Shown piece after piece: positions 23,059 to 33,500 of a DNA stretch of 45,559 nucleotides. Within the stretch, counting starts at the first letter, position 1. Each line of letters begins with the position of its first letter. Under the pieces are notes generated by a model that did no database searches, had not been told where the DNA came from, and saw nothing but the letters and a program-made list of their open reading frames with translations. Origin of the DNA: Iphinoe sp. HA4291-MV1. Lineage in GTDB: Bacteria > Cyanobacteriota > Cyanobacteriia > Cyanobacteriales > Nostocaceae. A program made the translations under genes and the position numbers. The stretch is from NCBI GenBank assembly GCA_019359415.1, contig JAHHHH010000061.1, positions 1 through 45,559 of the forward strand. Reading direction: 5' to 3'.

Positions 23059-24060
23059 TCACATAAGGTTTAGACGGCAGATTGGAGCCAAATCCCCTGC
23101 AATCTGCCTCCACGTCAAGCCAGCATCATTCGAGAGGAAGATCTGACCGTCACTTGTTCCGAAAGCAGCTAAATTAAGAGAAGTAGCAAGGGTTCCTGTG
23201 TTGATATTGTCATTAAACCACTCCGGCAGCCCTTGCTCACACTTCTCGAACGCCCCCGGCTTGTCAAGTGGATGTCGGTAGATGGCAGCCTTACCGCCAT
23301 GGGGACCTGTAGAAGCAGTCATCAAGATGGTTTCTCCACACACTGCTACGGCTCGTGCGTAGGCAGCATGTAGATTCGTGCGATCAAAGCTCCAAGAATT
23401 TCCTCTATCTTTACTGATAGCCAGCCCTTGAGCCGTAGCCGCCAGCACGAGATCAGGACGACCTGGAACGGTCCGTACCTCGTGGACGTCTGCATGAAAG
23501 TCAATGGTGGGTTGCCATGACTGTCCTTGGTCGTCGGAGCGCAGAATGCCTCCGACATGTACATTCACGTAGAGTTCACCTGATTGACCCACTGCCATCG
23601 AACGAACATCTGGAGGACCACCCCACGGTGTATACCACTCATCTCGTCCCTCAACCGTCTCAAAGCAATTGATGCGATTCGTGCTTCCGTCTGCAATGCG
23701 GATGAGACAAGCTCCAGATGTTCCGACCAGAACCGCGCCATTATAAGGCAGGATACAATTCAATTGCAAATCATTAATTGAAGCTACTTTATGCCACTCG
23801 CCGTTAGAGTTGCGATGCCATACCGAGTTGCGATCACTAATCGCCCACAGCTCATCAGGACTTGAGGCTAGAGCAGTGATGGAATAGCCTTCAAGTTCAA
23901 CATGCTGCCTGGTATCGAGAAATAGCAAGCCATCAGATGTTCCTGCTATCACTAAGGGTTTCTGCGTCGCCTGCTGAGCATTATTGGCAAAATCCGTATC
24001 TGCTTGCTTGTGCTCAATCGGCTCAACCTGCTCCACTATTTGCTGTGCACTATCGTTCAT
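23059..24060 (-). CDS. Asp-box (BNR) beta-propeller protein
   Basis: The start at 24060 (MNDSAQQIVEQ) is preferred over the ATG at 24084 because AAGGAGG lies 8 bases before it (24069-24075). The 333-residue protein contains three clear Asp-box motifs of the form S-x-D-x-G-x-x-W: SDDQGQSW, SKDRGNSW and SNDAGLTW, spaced along a repeated beta-strand pattern. Such propellers occur in sialidases, sortilin-like and YCF48-like assembly proteins. No signal peptide is seen and the acidic N-terminus is low-complexity. The function is unknown; a cytoplasmic binding scaffold is likely. Confidence 0.8.
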   Translation of the reverse strand: MNDSAQQIVEQVEPIEHKQADTDFANNAQQATQKPLVIAGTSDGLLFLDTRQHVELEGYSITALASSPDELWAISDRNSVWHRNSNGEWHKVASINDLQLNCILPYNGAVLVGTSGACLIRIADGSTNRINCFETVEGRDEWYTPWGGPPDVRSMAVGQSGELYVNVHVGGILRSDDQGQSWQPTIDFHADVHEVRTVPGRPDLVLAATAQGLAISKDRGNSWSFDRTNLHAAYARAVAVCGETILMTASTGPHGGKAAIYRHPLDKPGAFEKCEQGLPEWFNDNINTGTLATSLNLAAFGTSDGQIFLSNDAGLTWRQIAGDLAPICRLNLM

Positions 24061-24263
24061 GGTTTGAACCTCCTTACTCATCAATGCTGCTACCGTGGGT
24101 TAGCATCTGTCCTTACCAAAGTGGATCAGTCCCGCAGCACTGGTTCTAGATCCAGTGTACTGAATTAGTTCAATCAAGAACTCAGCCATAAGCATGAGGA
24201 TAAATTGATGCATTTTGTAATGATAAACAAGTTGCACAAGAAATTCGATGTCATTCTTCTGCT

Positions 24264-25598
24264 TCATTCAAATTCATCAATAGTAGCTGGAGGAGAAGCA
24301 TTTTGGTAACGGGAAAGATTGCGCTCATACCAATTCATTAATGGAGTGGCACTAATTCCATGCACAATAACAGAAACAACAATAGTGGTGTAAGTTATCC
24401 AGCTAATTTGTTCACCTATTTCACCTTCTAAACCTTTACCAAAAGCATATGAAAGATAATATAAAGAGCCAACACCACGAATACCAAACCAACCGAATAA
24501 CAAACGAGTTCCTGGATACCAAGTTCGGCGGCGATATGTTTTTTGTAAATGTCCACCAATTGTGCTAATCCACGCTCCTACAGGTCGGATGATTAAGAAT
24601 AACAATACTATCACCAATAAAGATTGAGTAGCATAATTTAGCATCGGCTGGACTAATAAAATTGTCCCTAATATTAAAATTGTCCCAATTTCTAAAAGTT
24701 TTTCCAGTCTTTCTATAAATTCTAACTGCATCAGTGGTCTTTCTGGGTTTATATAACTTCGCTGAATAACTAACCCTGCAATAAAGACAGCAATAAATCC
24801 GTAGCCGTTAACAATTTCTGTTAGAGAGTAAGTAATAAAAATCGTACCAAGAGCTATAAAATCTTCCATGATTTCATCAGCACGACGCATTGTTTGGATT
24901 TTTTTATCAATCCAAACAATGGCTTTGGCAACGACAAACCCTATGACAATACCGACGACAATAGCCCAAATTAAATCAACTAAAACCCATTGTTGAAACC
25001 AGTTTTTCCAGTTATTATCTTTTAAGGCATAAATACCAAAATAAACAAAAGGAAAAGCTAAGGCATCATTTAAACCACCTTCGGACGTTAAACCAAAGCG
25101 TAATTCATCTCGGTCATTTGTATCAGTCAATTGAACTTCTGAGGCTAAAACTGGGTCAGTTGGTGCAAGAATAGCTCCTAATAAAATAGCCTCTCCCCAA
25201 TCCATACCTAAAAACAGTTTGCCCGCTACTGCTAGCCCCAAAATTGAGATTGGCATCAAAAAAACAATGAGTCGCGTCGTAATATTCCAAGCTTGAAATT
25301 TTAGCGGACGCACAATTTTTAAACCGCAGCTAAACACAGATATAATCACTACAAATTCTGTGAGCCGTTTTAACACCTCGGCGTTAAATACTTCAGCACG
25401 GCGTAATTGAATCAGCCCAAAGCCATAGGGACCTAATAAAATACCAACTATCAGGTAGATAATGGCAAAGGACAGAGGTAAACGCGAAATCCAACCAGAT
25501 AATAAGGTGACAAATAGCAGCAATGACCCAATGACAAATAGGTCAATAATATAGAGATCAACCATAACAAATGATTTTTTTATTGGGAGATGCACCAA
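24264..25598 (-). CDS. Na+/H+ antiporter, CPA1 (NhaP) type
   Basis: This 444-residue integral membrane protein has about 12 hydrophobic segments. The CPA1 signature is seen at ILAPTDPVLASEVQ and SEGGLNDALAFPF (residues about 140-180), which hold the ion-binding Asp residues of the unwound helices. A conserved basic GWFGIRGVGSLYYL lies near residue 385. The C-terminal hydrophilic tail is short. An internal start (MVDLYIIDLF, ATG ending at 25565) gives a more usual N-terminus and may be the real one. The expected role is exchange of Na+ or K+ for protons at the plasma membrane. Confidence 0.88.
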   Translation of the reverse strand: MVHLPIKKSFVMVDLYIIDLFVIGSLLLFVTLLSGWISRLPLSFAIIYLIVGILLGPYGFGLIQLRRAEVFNAEVLKRLTEFVVIISVFSCGLKIVRPLKFQAWNITTRLIVFLMPISILGLAVAGKLFLGMDWGEAILLGAILAPTDPVLASEVQLTDTNDRDELRFGLTSEGGLNDALAFPFVYFGIYALKDNNWKNWFQQWVLVDLIWAIVVGIVIGFVVAKAIVWIDKKIQTMRRADEIMEDFIALGTIFITYSLTEIVNGYGFIAVFIAGLVIQRSYINPERPLMQLEFIERLEKLLEIGTILILGTILLVQPMLNYATQSLLVIVLLFLIIRPVGAWISTIGGHLQKTYRRRTWYPGTRLLFGWFGIRGVGSLYYLSYAFGKGLEGEIGEQISWITYTTIVVSVIVHGISATPLMNWYERNLSRYQNASPPATIDEFE

Positions 25599-25676
25599 GA
25601 GTTTACTTGCGATAACTTTTGGTCTAAATCACCTTACGATAGATTTGTTTAAAACACGTCACATGATTTTTAACTG

Positions 25677-25928
25677 ATGATTCGCGTAGTCGCCTACACC
25701 GATTCTGCTGGTATTGGGGGCGCAGAAACTAGCCTCAAACATTTAGTTACTCATGTATCTAAAGATATAGATATTACTGTAGTTGGTACTAATCATTTGG
25801 TAGTAGATACAATTGCACAACATAGACCACAAGCATCCCGATTTGTATTACAAGCATTAGGAATTCACTCACTAACAGCACACATTCAAGTACTGCATCG
25901 CCTGTGGATTCCACAACCTCAAGAATAA
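25677..25928 (+). pseudogene. glycosyltransferase (GT4-like) N-terminal fragment
   Basis: The 83-residue reading starts MIRVVAYTDSAGIGGAETSL, the typical first strand and Gly-rich loop of GT-B glycosyltransferases, and goes on through ITVVGTN. It stops after what would be the second helix, and nothing resembling the rest of the enzyme follows. It is a truncated remnant. Confidence 0.7.
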
Positions 25929-25939
25929 GCGCTCATACA

Positions 25940-26024
25940 TGGGAGTATAGAGGTGTAGGAAACAAATCAACTCAAAATTCTTTTTTGTTTTTATTTTTTA
26001 AGTTTGACTTTCTCTACACTCCCA
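25940..26024. repeat. inverted repeat, 13-bp arms, between two gene ends
   Basis: TGGGAGTATAGAG (25940-25952) is inverted at 26012-26024 with one mismatch. The 85-bp unit is AT-rich inside and may be a small palindromic element or a bidirectional terminator between the glycosyltransferase remnant and the convergent gene at 26047. Confidence 0.5.
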
Positions 26025-26046
26025 ACCTGTTTGTAAAAGGTTCAAC

Positions 26047-26754
26047 TTAAGGGACTGGGGAAGAACCTAAATTCTGAGGCGAGTTGATGTTAATCGTGAT
26101 TGCTGTACCCTTAAGTTGTCCTCCTGTGACGGTGTTGTATATAATGAACCCTCGGCTTGGTTGGTCAAAAAGATATCCACGTCCTGAAGATGGAACTTTC
26201 CCTTGCTTAACTAAAGTAATGAAAGATTCAAAATACCTGCGTATACTCTGACGGTTCCCTTGATTTGTCTTTGTATGATTCTCTATGAGTGTCATGAACA
26301 AATCCAAAGTGCGAGTGTCTTGTCCTTCAATAAGATTGCCATTATTCAAGAAAGAACTGGCTACGAGCTTTCCATCAATTTGTTGAACTTTAAAAAGGGT
26401 ATAATAAAACTCCTGTTTCTGGTTATCTCTCACGTAACAGACCCAAGAACCATCTGGTTTCTGTGTAAAACCTTGCTGCCCCAGGTAGGAAAGCGCAGAA
26501 CGACTTTGCTCACCTGTTGGTGGAGGTAGCAAATTCTCTACTGCATCAAAAGAGCAAAGCTTCTGCGTTGTTCCTGGTTGGGGAGTTGTTGGAATTTCTT
26601 GCGTTGTTCCTGGTTGGGGAGTCTTTGGAATTTCTTGCGTTGTTCCCGGTTGGGGAGTTGTTGGCACCTCCTGCGCTATTGCAAAGCAAGACACAGCAGC
26701 ACAGGTAGACAGCGAAAGAGCAAATGCGCCAAGCAAACGACCAATGATATTCAT
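26047..26754 (-). CDS. secreted protein with TTPQPGTTQ repeats, unknown function
   Basis: This 235-residue protein has an N-terminal signal peptide (about residues 1-28, hydrophobic core LLGAFALSLSTCAAVSCFAI). Three near-identical 12-residue repeats follow (EIPTTPQPGTTQ type), probably a Pro/Thr-rich linker. A globular part of about 165 residues includes GSWVCYVRDNQKQEFYYTLF and QSIRRYFESFITLVKQGK. The 36-bp DNA repeats are nearly perfect, so the copy number may vary between strains. I do not recognise the globular domain. Confidence 0.75.
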   Translation of the reverse strand: MNIIGRLLGAFALSLSTCAAVSCFAIAQEVPTTPQPGTTQEIPKTPQPGTTQEIPTTPQPGTTQKLCSFDAVENLLPPPTGEQSRSALSYLGQQGFTQKPDGSWVCYVRDNQKQEFYYTLFKVQQIDGKLVASSFLNNGNLIEGQDTRTLDLFMTLIENHTKTNQGNRQSIRRYFESFITLVKQGKVPSSGRGYLFDQPSRGFIIYNTVTGGQLKGTAITININSPQNLGSSPVP

Positions 26755-27800
26755 ATACAGTGTTGGCGAGTAGTGAGTAGCGACAAATACTGTTGGCGAA
26801 GTTAATAAATACCCATACTGAATGGGTTAGCAATGAAGGAATTTCAGTCCTGAAACATCAATGTACGCTGAGCTTCAAAACTTTGAAAAAGAAGGTGTTT
26901 TAGCAACTAACAATACCTACTAATTTGTAAGCAAAGTGTAGGCATCGTTACACGACTTGAATCAAAGTTATAGCCTATTTAAAAGGTTATAACTTAGTTT
27001 TGTTTCATGGAAAGTGCTTTAGGTAAAAGTTTACCTAGTACGTACATTTTTGTTCTACAGCTACTTAAATTTTGATAAGAAGTGGTGATATACACTACTA
27101 AAGCCATGGAGATACTATCCTTCGTGAAGATATGTGGAAGGTACTGCCTTGGGCAAAGTCATACCTCTAGCCAGGTAATTTCAGCCGCCAATATTGTTAA
27201 ATGTTAATTAGTTAATGATTGCACATAAATGTTAGCGATTGAAGGCTTTTCCCTCCCAATTTCCTGTGATGTCATTAACTAGGAACACAAACAAAATAAT
27301 TTATACTGAGATTGATGCACCGTTGATAACAATTCTAAAAAAGCTAGAGTTGTTATATTGTGCGATCGCTAGTTAGAAAAGTCAATTACCAAAGTGCTGT
27401 TGTTTACTTATTATTGTAAGATTTTTTTTAGCTATACAAATTTAAAATCAGCAACCTAAGTTGAGTAAGTTTTGTGATATTATTTTGTATTCATAGAATT
27501 ATACCAGTCGGAGCGGCTCAGATCCTTCTTTATTTTTGAATTTTGAGAGAAGTCTGATCCGAGGTTTTCTCGGATCAGAACTTCGGTGATGCGTGAATTT
27601 GAGCGTAAGCGAGGGTCATTAGCCTTGTTATTTTCAGCCGGTGGCATCATTTTTTACTGTAATGTTGCATTGTTAAGTTGATGTGCAGCTAGATTGTATA
27701 AGACGAAAACGTAAAATCATTGTAGTGCGGACCGGACAGCCCGCGTCCCATATACAAATTAAATACGCAACAGCTTATCTGCATTCATAGTGTGCATTTC
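26755..27800. other. gene-free stretch of about 1 kb with one strong hairpin
   Basis: No convincing gene was found. The clearest structure is TCTGATCCGAG-GTTTT-CTCGGATCAGA (27553-27579), a perfect 11-bp stem. A run of palindromic or transposon-like debris leads into the TnpB remnant. A non-coding RNA cannot be excluded. Confidence 0.5.
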
Positions 27801-28021
27801 TCTCATTTTAGGGACTTCCAAAATCTAAAGAAAATCTGAAATTACTGGAGTTTAGACTAAAAATTAGCGAGCGCCACCGAAAGAGTACAAATATACTAAA
27901 ATGAGGGAACTTAGATACAGGTATAAAAATGGAGGAGAGTTTATACCCCGTGATAATCCTCTGCCTTCTCCCAAAGGGAGAGGCTAGCGCCAAGGCACAA
28001 GCCAATGGATAAACGGTAGGG

Positions 28022-28594
28022 AATCCTAGACTACTACGCAAATCTGAGAAATCTTTAAAACGTAAACAACGCAAAGCTTCTAAATGTAAAAAAGGTTCTT
28101 CTAATCGTCGTAAAGCTGTTAAGAAATTAGCTAAAAAACACCTCAAGGTAAGTAGACAGCGTAAAGATTTTGTTGTTAAGACAGCAAGAACGCTTGTCCA
28201 GTCTAGCGACTTGGTAGTCTATGAGGACTTGCAGGTAAAGAATATGGTTAAGAATCACCACTTAGCTAAATCTATCAGCGATGCATCATGGTCATTGTTC
28301 ACTGACTGGGTGGACTACTATGCCAAAGTCTTTGATACTTGGTCTATAGCTGTTGCACCCCACTACACATCGCAAGACTGTTCTGTTTGTGGCACACGAG
28401 TTAAAAAATCTTTGTCTACTCGTACCCACAAATGCCATTGTTGTGGAACAGTTATGCACCGTGACCACAATGCAGCGATTATGATTTTGAACAAAGGAAT
28501 TAAAAGTACCGTAGGGCATACGGAATCTAAAGCTTCTGGACAGAACGACCTCTATCTAGGTGGGAAAACTCCTCTAGACAAGTTGGCTGGTTGA
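28022..28594 (+). pseudogene. IS200/IS605-type TnpB (OrfB), N-terminally truncated
   Basis: From 28022 the frame reads NPRLLRKSEKSLKRKQRKAS with the basic helix region. VVYEDLQVKNMVKNHHLAKS (RuvC-II Glu) follows, then the zinc ribbon CSVCG...CHCCG and HRDHNAAIMILNKG (RuvC-III Asp). The first RuvC Asp and the N-terminal half are missing and no proper start exists, so the nuclease is inactive. It ends just before an IS605-type right end. Confidence 0.88.
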
Positions 28595-28598
28595 AAGA

Positions 28599-28632
28599 AG
28601 AATCCCGTCGCCTTCAGGCACGGGAGTGTCAA
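28599..28632 (+). mobile_element. IS605-type right-end hairpin
   Basis: GAATCCCGTCGCCTTCAGGC followed by ACGGGAGTGTCAA forms the imperfect hairpin (CCCGT...ACGGG) seen at the right ends of cyanobacterial IS200/IS605 elements. It lies 5 bases after the TnpB stop. In active copies this is the 3' end of the TnpB guide RNA. The left end was not found. Confidence 0.7.
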
Positions 28633-28783
28633 ATGGGTACAAATATTTGATTGATGAACCCTGTATTTATTTCATTGCAAGCCTTTGAGGCTCATTTAGT
28701 ACATTTGCATAGGGGTAAGTTCAGTTTAGCGATTCATACGCGTTTAAAGTAGCGTATTCGTTCGGCATTCAAAGCAGCGTGTG

Positions 28784-28811
28784 CGTTGGCTCACCTGGTC
28801 CGACAGGAGAA
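28784..28811 (+). repeat. 28-bp dispersed repeat, copy 1
   Basis: CGTTGGCTCACCTGGTCCGA and the next 8 bases recur in inverse orientation at 40486-40513 with one mismatch. It is part of a GC-rich stretch (28770-28870) in the gap before the spermidine synthase gene; no gene is seen between 28633 and 28966. Confidence 0.85.
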
Positions 28812-28966
28812 GCACTCAGCCGTGCCGCACCGCGAGGGACGACGAGAGCGTTAAGCCTCCGGCTGATCGCTTATCTTATTAGTGGGATAAATTCAATTAA
28901 GAATTGAAATCAAAGCTACGAATGCTCTCAAGGTGCTTGGCTTATTCTCAACGGGGTATCACTCTC

Positions 28967-30247
28967 TCATTCATTCAACATTAATTTTATATAGTTTGGC
29001 AAAGCAAAGGCGCTTTTGTGGATGCTCTGATTGTAGTAATGCAGCACATTGTTTTTCTCAAAGTCAGTCACCTTTTCGGAGTTTATCTTACTAGGATCGA
29101 TTTGTCCTTTAGAAGCGATTTGGAAACTCCAAACACCAGAAGGATAGGTAGCAATTTGGAAGAGCAGAGCGTACACTTTGTCTTTGCCGAAAATATCTTT
29201 TAGGCAGGTATTTAACTCAACAAAGACACGCTGATTAAAGGCTGGTGATTCACCTTGAGTGACCAATAACCCGTTAGGTTTTAATGCTTTCAAGCAGTTG
29301 CGGTAAAATTTTGCTGAAAATAGTCCTTCCGCTGGCCCGACTGGATCAGAGCCATCTACTATAATCAAATCGTAGTTTTCAGCAGGTGTATTGGCAACAA
29401 ATTCGATACCGTCTCCAATCTTGAGGTCGAGCTTGGGATGGTCAAAACTTTGCGAAAGGGTTGGCAGATGTAGCTTGGAAGCTTCAATTACGTTTTCGTC
29501 AATCTCCACCTGGGTAACTCGTTCTACATCAAGATGTTTTAAGACTTCCCTGAGCGTACCACCATCTCCACCGCCAATTACCAAGACTTCTTTAACCTTG
29601 CCATGAGCAAGGATCGCAGGGTGGGCAATCATTTCATGGTAATGAGATTCATCTTTTTCAGTACACATTACCATGTTGTCGATAGTGAGGGTCTTGCCAT
29701 GAGCATAGGTGTCAATCACCCTTACCCTTTGGTATTGTGAGGTTTTGTCGTAGAGTATCTCCCCAGTGTAACGCAGAGAAAGGGCTTGGTTTGCATCCTT
29801 ATCAGTAAACCAAACATTGCGGGTAAATTTCTCTGGCTTGATGTACTTTTTGGCTACCTCTCGCATGTTGCTGGGGTCGAAATCCACCCGTTGTAGATGG
29901 TATAATACTCCTCTACGCATTTCCATGGCGGAATAATTGCTAACCTGGAAAATTTCTTTGAGGTGGTCAAAGCAAATCCAAGGTTGGACTGTATCCCCAC
30001 AAGTAAATAAATCCACTGCCGAGTATTGGTATTCGGGCCAAGTGTGGATGGCTAAGTGGCTTTCTTGAATGACCACCACACCAGATACACCATATGGAGA
30101 AAAATGGTGGAAAGTAGAGTTGATGACGGTCGCTCCACCTTTAGATGCCGCCTCGACCATACCAGTTTCGATGACTGATACGTCGTTGAGAATGTTAGGC
30201 TCGCATCCGAAAAACTCTACTAGAATATGTTTTCCCAAAGCTGTCAT
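28967..30247 (-). CDS. speD-speE: fused S-adenosylmethionine decarboxylase - spermidine synthase
   Basis: This 426-residue fusion carries two successive polyamine enzymes. Residues 1-125 match the small bacterial AdoMet decarboxylase proenzyme: [34 protein letters not shown] and [20 protein letters not shown]. The Ser in [12 protein letters not shown] is the expected self-cleavage site that becomes the pyruvoyl group. Residues about 145-420 match spermidine synthase, with [18 protein letters not shown] (decarboxylated-AdoMet binding) and [17 protein letters not shown]. Both parts look complete. The product of the first domain is the aminopropyl donor of the second, giving spermidine from putrescine. 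Self-cleavage would leave the N-terminal fragment separate from the synthase half. A 14-bp palindrome lies 51 bases upstream of the start. Confidence 0.92.
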   Translation of the reverse strand: MTALGKHILVEFFGCEPNILNDVSVIETGMVEAASKGGATVINSTFHHFSPYGVSGVVVIQESHLAIHTWPEYQYSAVDLFTCGDTVQPWICFDHLKEIFQVSNYSAMEMRRGVLYHLQRVDFDPSNMREVAKKYIKPEKFTRNVWFTDKDANQALSLRYTGEILYDKTSQYQRVRVIDTYAHGKTLTIDNMVMCTEKDESHYHEMIAHPAILAHGKVKEVLVIGGGDGGTLREVLKHLDVERVTQVEIDENVIEASKLHLPTLSQSFDHPKLDLKIGDGIEFVANTPAENYDLIIVDGSDPVGPAEGLFSAKFYRNCLKALKPNGLLVTQGESPAFNQRVFVELNTCLKDIFGKDKVYALLFQIATYPSGVWSFQIASKGQIDPSKINSEKVTDFEKNNVLHYYNQSIHKSAFALPNYIKLMLNE

Positions 30248-30298
30248 ATCTCAATTTGAAGATAGAGGGTAAAAGCGATTATTTAACGCTCTTGAATC

Positions 30299-30312
30299 AC
30301 TATCATGATAGT
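30299..30312. promoter_or_regulatory. 14-bp perfect palindrome upstream of the polyamine gene
   Basis: ACTATCATGATAGT is a perfect palindrome in the 5' region of the minus-strand fusion gene starting at 30247. It may be an operator for a dimeric repressor or a small hairpin. No matching site was found elsewhere in the window. Confidence 0.3.
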
Positions 30313-30576
30313 AAAAAGCGAAACCCTTGTTGTGCAAGTTTTTTGGCGATTGACTCATGTTTTTGAGTTTTTATGAAAAATAAAGTGCCCAAACCTTGAA
30401 CAAATCTGGATTTTAAAACTATCCTACAATTTTTCTCGCCCCAAAGTGATACAGGGTAAGTGCATCTTAATCTGAACTTATCTGTGTGCAAATGTCAGTA
30501 AATCGAAAACTTTTACGAAGTTCAGTTTTAACTGTTTCGCGCCCTCATCCCCCAAATTAAATGTTTGTTAGCTTAA

Positions 30577-33500
30577 TCATCGCATATTATCGCAGAGATG
30601 GCGAGCCTCCTGCGGAGGAGATCCGCTAACGCTCTCACTCATGTTGGGGTTAGTTGTCAGATAGGCATGTAGCCACTGACAGCCGCGCACAAGAAGAGCA
30701 TCTAGCTCCATAGGAGAATCTAATTGGTTAAGTTTCCAAATCCTCACAGTTTTGCCATCACTAGCAGAAGCAATCGTTTTACCATCCGGACTGAAACTCA
30801 CACTGTTGACGCAGTGATTATGTCCATGAAAAGTTTGAGCTTCCTTGCCTTCTAAGTTCCAAAGTTTGACAGTCTTGTCATCACTTGCTGAGGCTATCAT
30901 TTTACCATCCGGACTGAAACTCACGCTGTTGACAGCATCTGTGTGTCCTTGAAAGGTTTGCAGTTCTCTACCATCAAGAATACTCCAGAGTTTGACTGTC
31001 TTATCATCGCTGGCAGAAGCGATCATTTTACCATCCGGACTGAAACTCACGCTCCTAACCCAATTGTTATGCCCTTGGAAAGTACACAGTTCTAAACCTT
31101 CCAGGTTCCAGAGTTTTACTGTTTTGTCATCGCTAGCAGAAGCAATCATTTGCCCATCTGGACTGAAACTCACGCCCCAAATCCAATTGTTATGTCCTTG
31201 GAAAGTACACAGTTCTGTGCCTTCTAGGTTCCAAAGTTTGACTGTGCTGTCATCACTGGTTGAGGCTATTATTTTACCATCCGGACTGAAACTCACGCTC
31301 TTGACTCTATCGCTATGCCCCTTTAAAGTTTTGAGTAAAGTTCCATCCAGACTCCACAGTTTCACAGTTTTATCTTCGCTGGCAGAAGCAATCATTTGCC
31401 CATTGGGACTGAAACTCACACTCCTAACCCAGTCGGTATGTCCAAGTAAAGTTTGCAGTTCTTTGCCGTCGAGATCCCAAAGTTTTACTGTTTTGTCCTC
31501 ACTAGCTGAGACAAGCATTTGCCCATTGGAGCTGAAACTCACGCAACTGACTCTAGCACTATGTCCTTGGTGGGTTGGCTTTTCTATACCATTGAGGCTC
31601 CAGAGTTTGACTGTGCTGTCATCACTGGCGGAAGCAAGCATCTGACTATCTGGACTAAAACTAACACTCCTGCTTCTAGCTCTATGTCCCTTCAAGGTTT
31701 TGAGTAAAGTTCCATCAAGACTCCAGAGTTTGACTGTGCTATCATCACTGGCAGAAGCTATCATCTGAGCATCTGAACTAAAACTCACGCTTCTGACTCT
31801 AGCGCAATGCCCGAGTATAGTTTGCACTTGGGTGCCGTCGAGATTCCAGAGTTTGACTGTGCTGTCATCACTGGCGGAAGCTATCATTTTACCATCTGGA
31901 CTAAAACTCACGCTTCTGACCTTATCGCAATGCCCGAGTATAGTTTGCACTTGGGTGCCGTCGAGATTCCAGAGTTTGACTGTGCTGTCATCACTAGCGG
32001 AAGCTATCATCTGACCATCTGGACTAAAACTCACACTCCTAACCCAGTTCCCATGTCCCCGGAAGGTTTGTACTTCTGTACCGTCGAGATTCCAGAGTTT
32101 GACTGTGTTGTCATTACTGGCGGAGACTATCATTTTACCATCCGGACTGAAACTCACGCCTAAAACCCAATCCTTATGTCCCTGAAAGGTTTGCACTTGT
32201 GTACCATCCAGTTGCCAAAGTTTCACAGTTCTGTCAGTACTTGCTGAAACCAGCATCTGTCCATTGGGACTGAAACTTACACTATTCACACCAAGGCTAT
32301 GCCCCTGGAGGGTGTTAACTAGAGTACCGTCGTACTTCCAAAGTTTAATTGTGCTGTCATCACTGGCAGAGGCAATCATTTTACCATCCGGACTGAAACT
32401 CACGCTCAAAATCCTGGCGCTATGCCCTTGAAGGCGATTTCTCTCTTGAATTCCGTAGACTGCTTGCTGTAAATTAGCCACAGTTTTATGCTTAAGTTTA
32501 GCATAAAACTGTGATTGCATTTCCTGTAATTTTCTACCTGCCTTAACAGCGGCGACTAATGCCCCAAGCTCATCGTGCGATAAAAGCAAAGCTTGAGATA
32601 GGGAACTCAGTGCTTCAATTTCAGCAATCTCTGCTCGTTGGCGTTCCTGCTTTTCTTGGAGCAGTGACTGCTTGAGTTTTTCCTTAGTCAGCTTCAATTC
32701 TTCTAGTAGTTCAGGTTCCTGTTGTTGACGGATAAATGTCAGCAAATAATCGTGAACCAGCTGATAACGATCAGCTGGTGTTCCTCGCACCCGAAATACA
32801 AACCCTGCACCGACTAAAATTTCTAAAACTAAATCCAATTGCTCGGCTTCTAATTGCAAACCTGCTGTTTCTATCTTCTCTATTAGCTCAGCACAAGTTT
32901 TGAGGGGGCGGGTACCGATTTCATCTGTTAGCAGAAACAAAATGAGTTGAGCAATACTTTTGTTCTTAGGACCACAGTCTCTGATGACTTGTTCTAAATA
33001 TTGTTCAACCAGTTTTTCTTTCGGGTTAGAACCAAGTTGTTGATATTGTTTTAGGGTGGTTATGTTGTCTTCTTCGAGTTGTGCACCGACAATTTGTAAC
33101 TCGATTGGACGTACTACCCCTAACTCTCCGGCTAAATCCTGTACTAAGGCATCAATTAGCGCAGGCTCAAAGTGAAAATGAGATTGCGCTGTTAAATTCT
33201 GGATATTTAATTTGGCATCTTCTGATGAAAACTCTTTTAAAGAGTAGCGAATATTTTTGCTCAGAATATCATTATTGATGATATCTAAATTTGTGACATG
33301 CTCCCACTCCAACAAATAGTGCAAATAATCTTCCCGTAATAATAGGATGATTTTTACACAAGGAATATTCAAGCAAGTATGCAAAAACTCATAAAATGGT
33401 CGTCTTTGAGTTTGCCCAGTGCAGACAAAGAAAAACTCTTCAAACTGATCGAAAATTAAAACTGTTAGTAAATTGTGATTTTTATGGTTTCGCAATTGTT

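Noticed and set aside
27553-27579. Riboswitch or tRNA-like RNA
   Set aside because: Only a single simple hairpin is present; no conserved aptamer or cloverleaf pattern could be drawn.
30992-32163. Long plus-strand open frames with repeated motifs
   Set aside because: They are antisense readings of the WD40 repeats; their periodicity comes from the 123-bp units of the real minus-strand gene.
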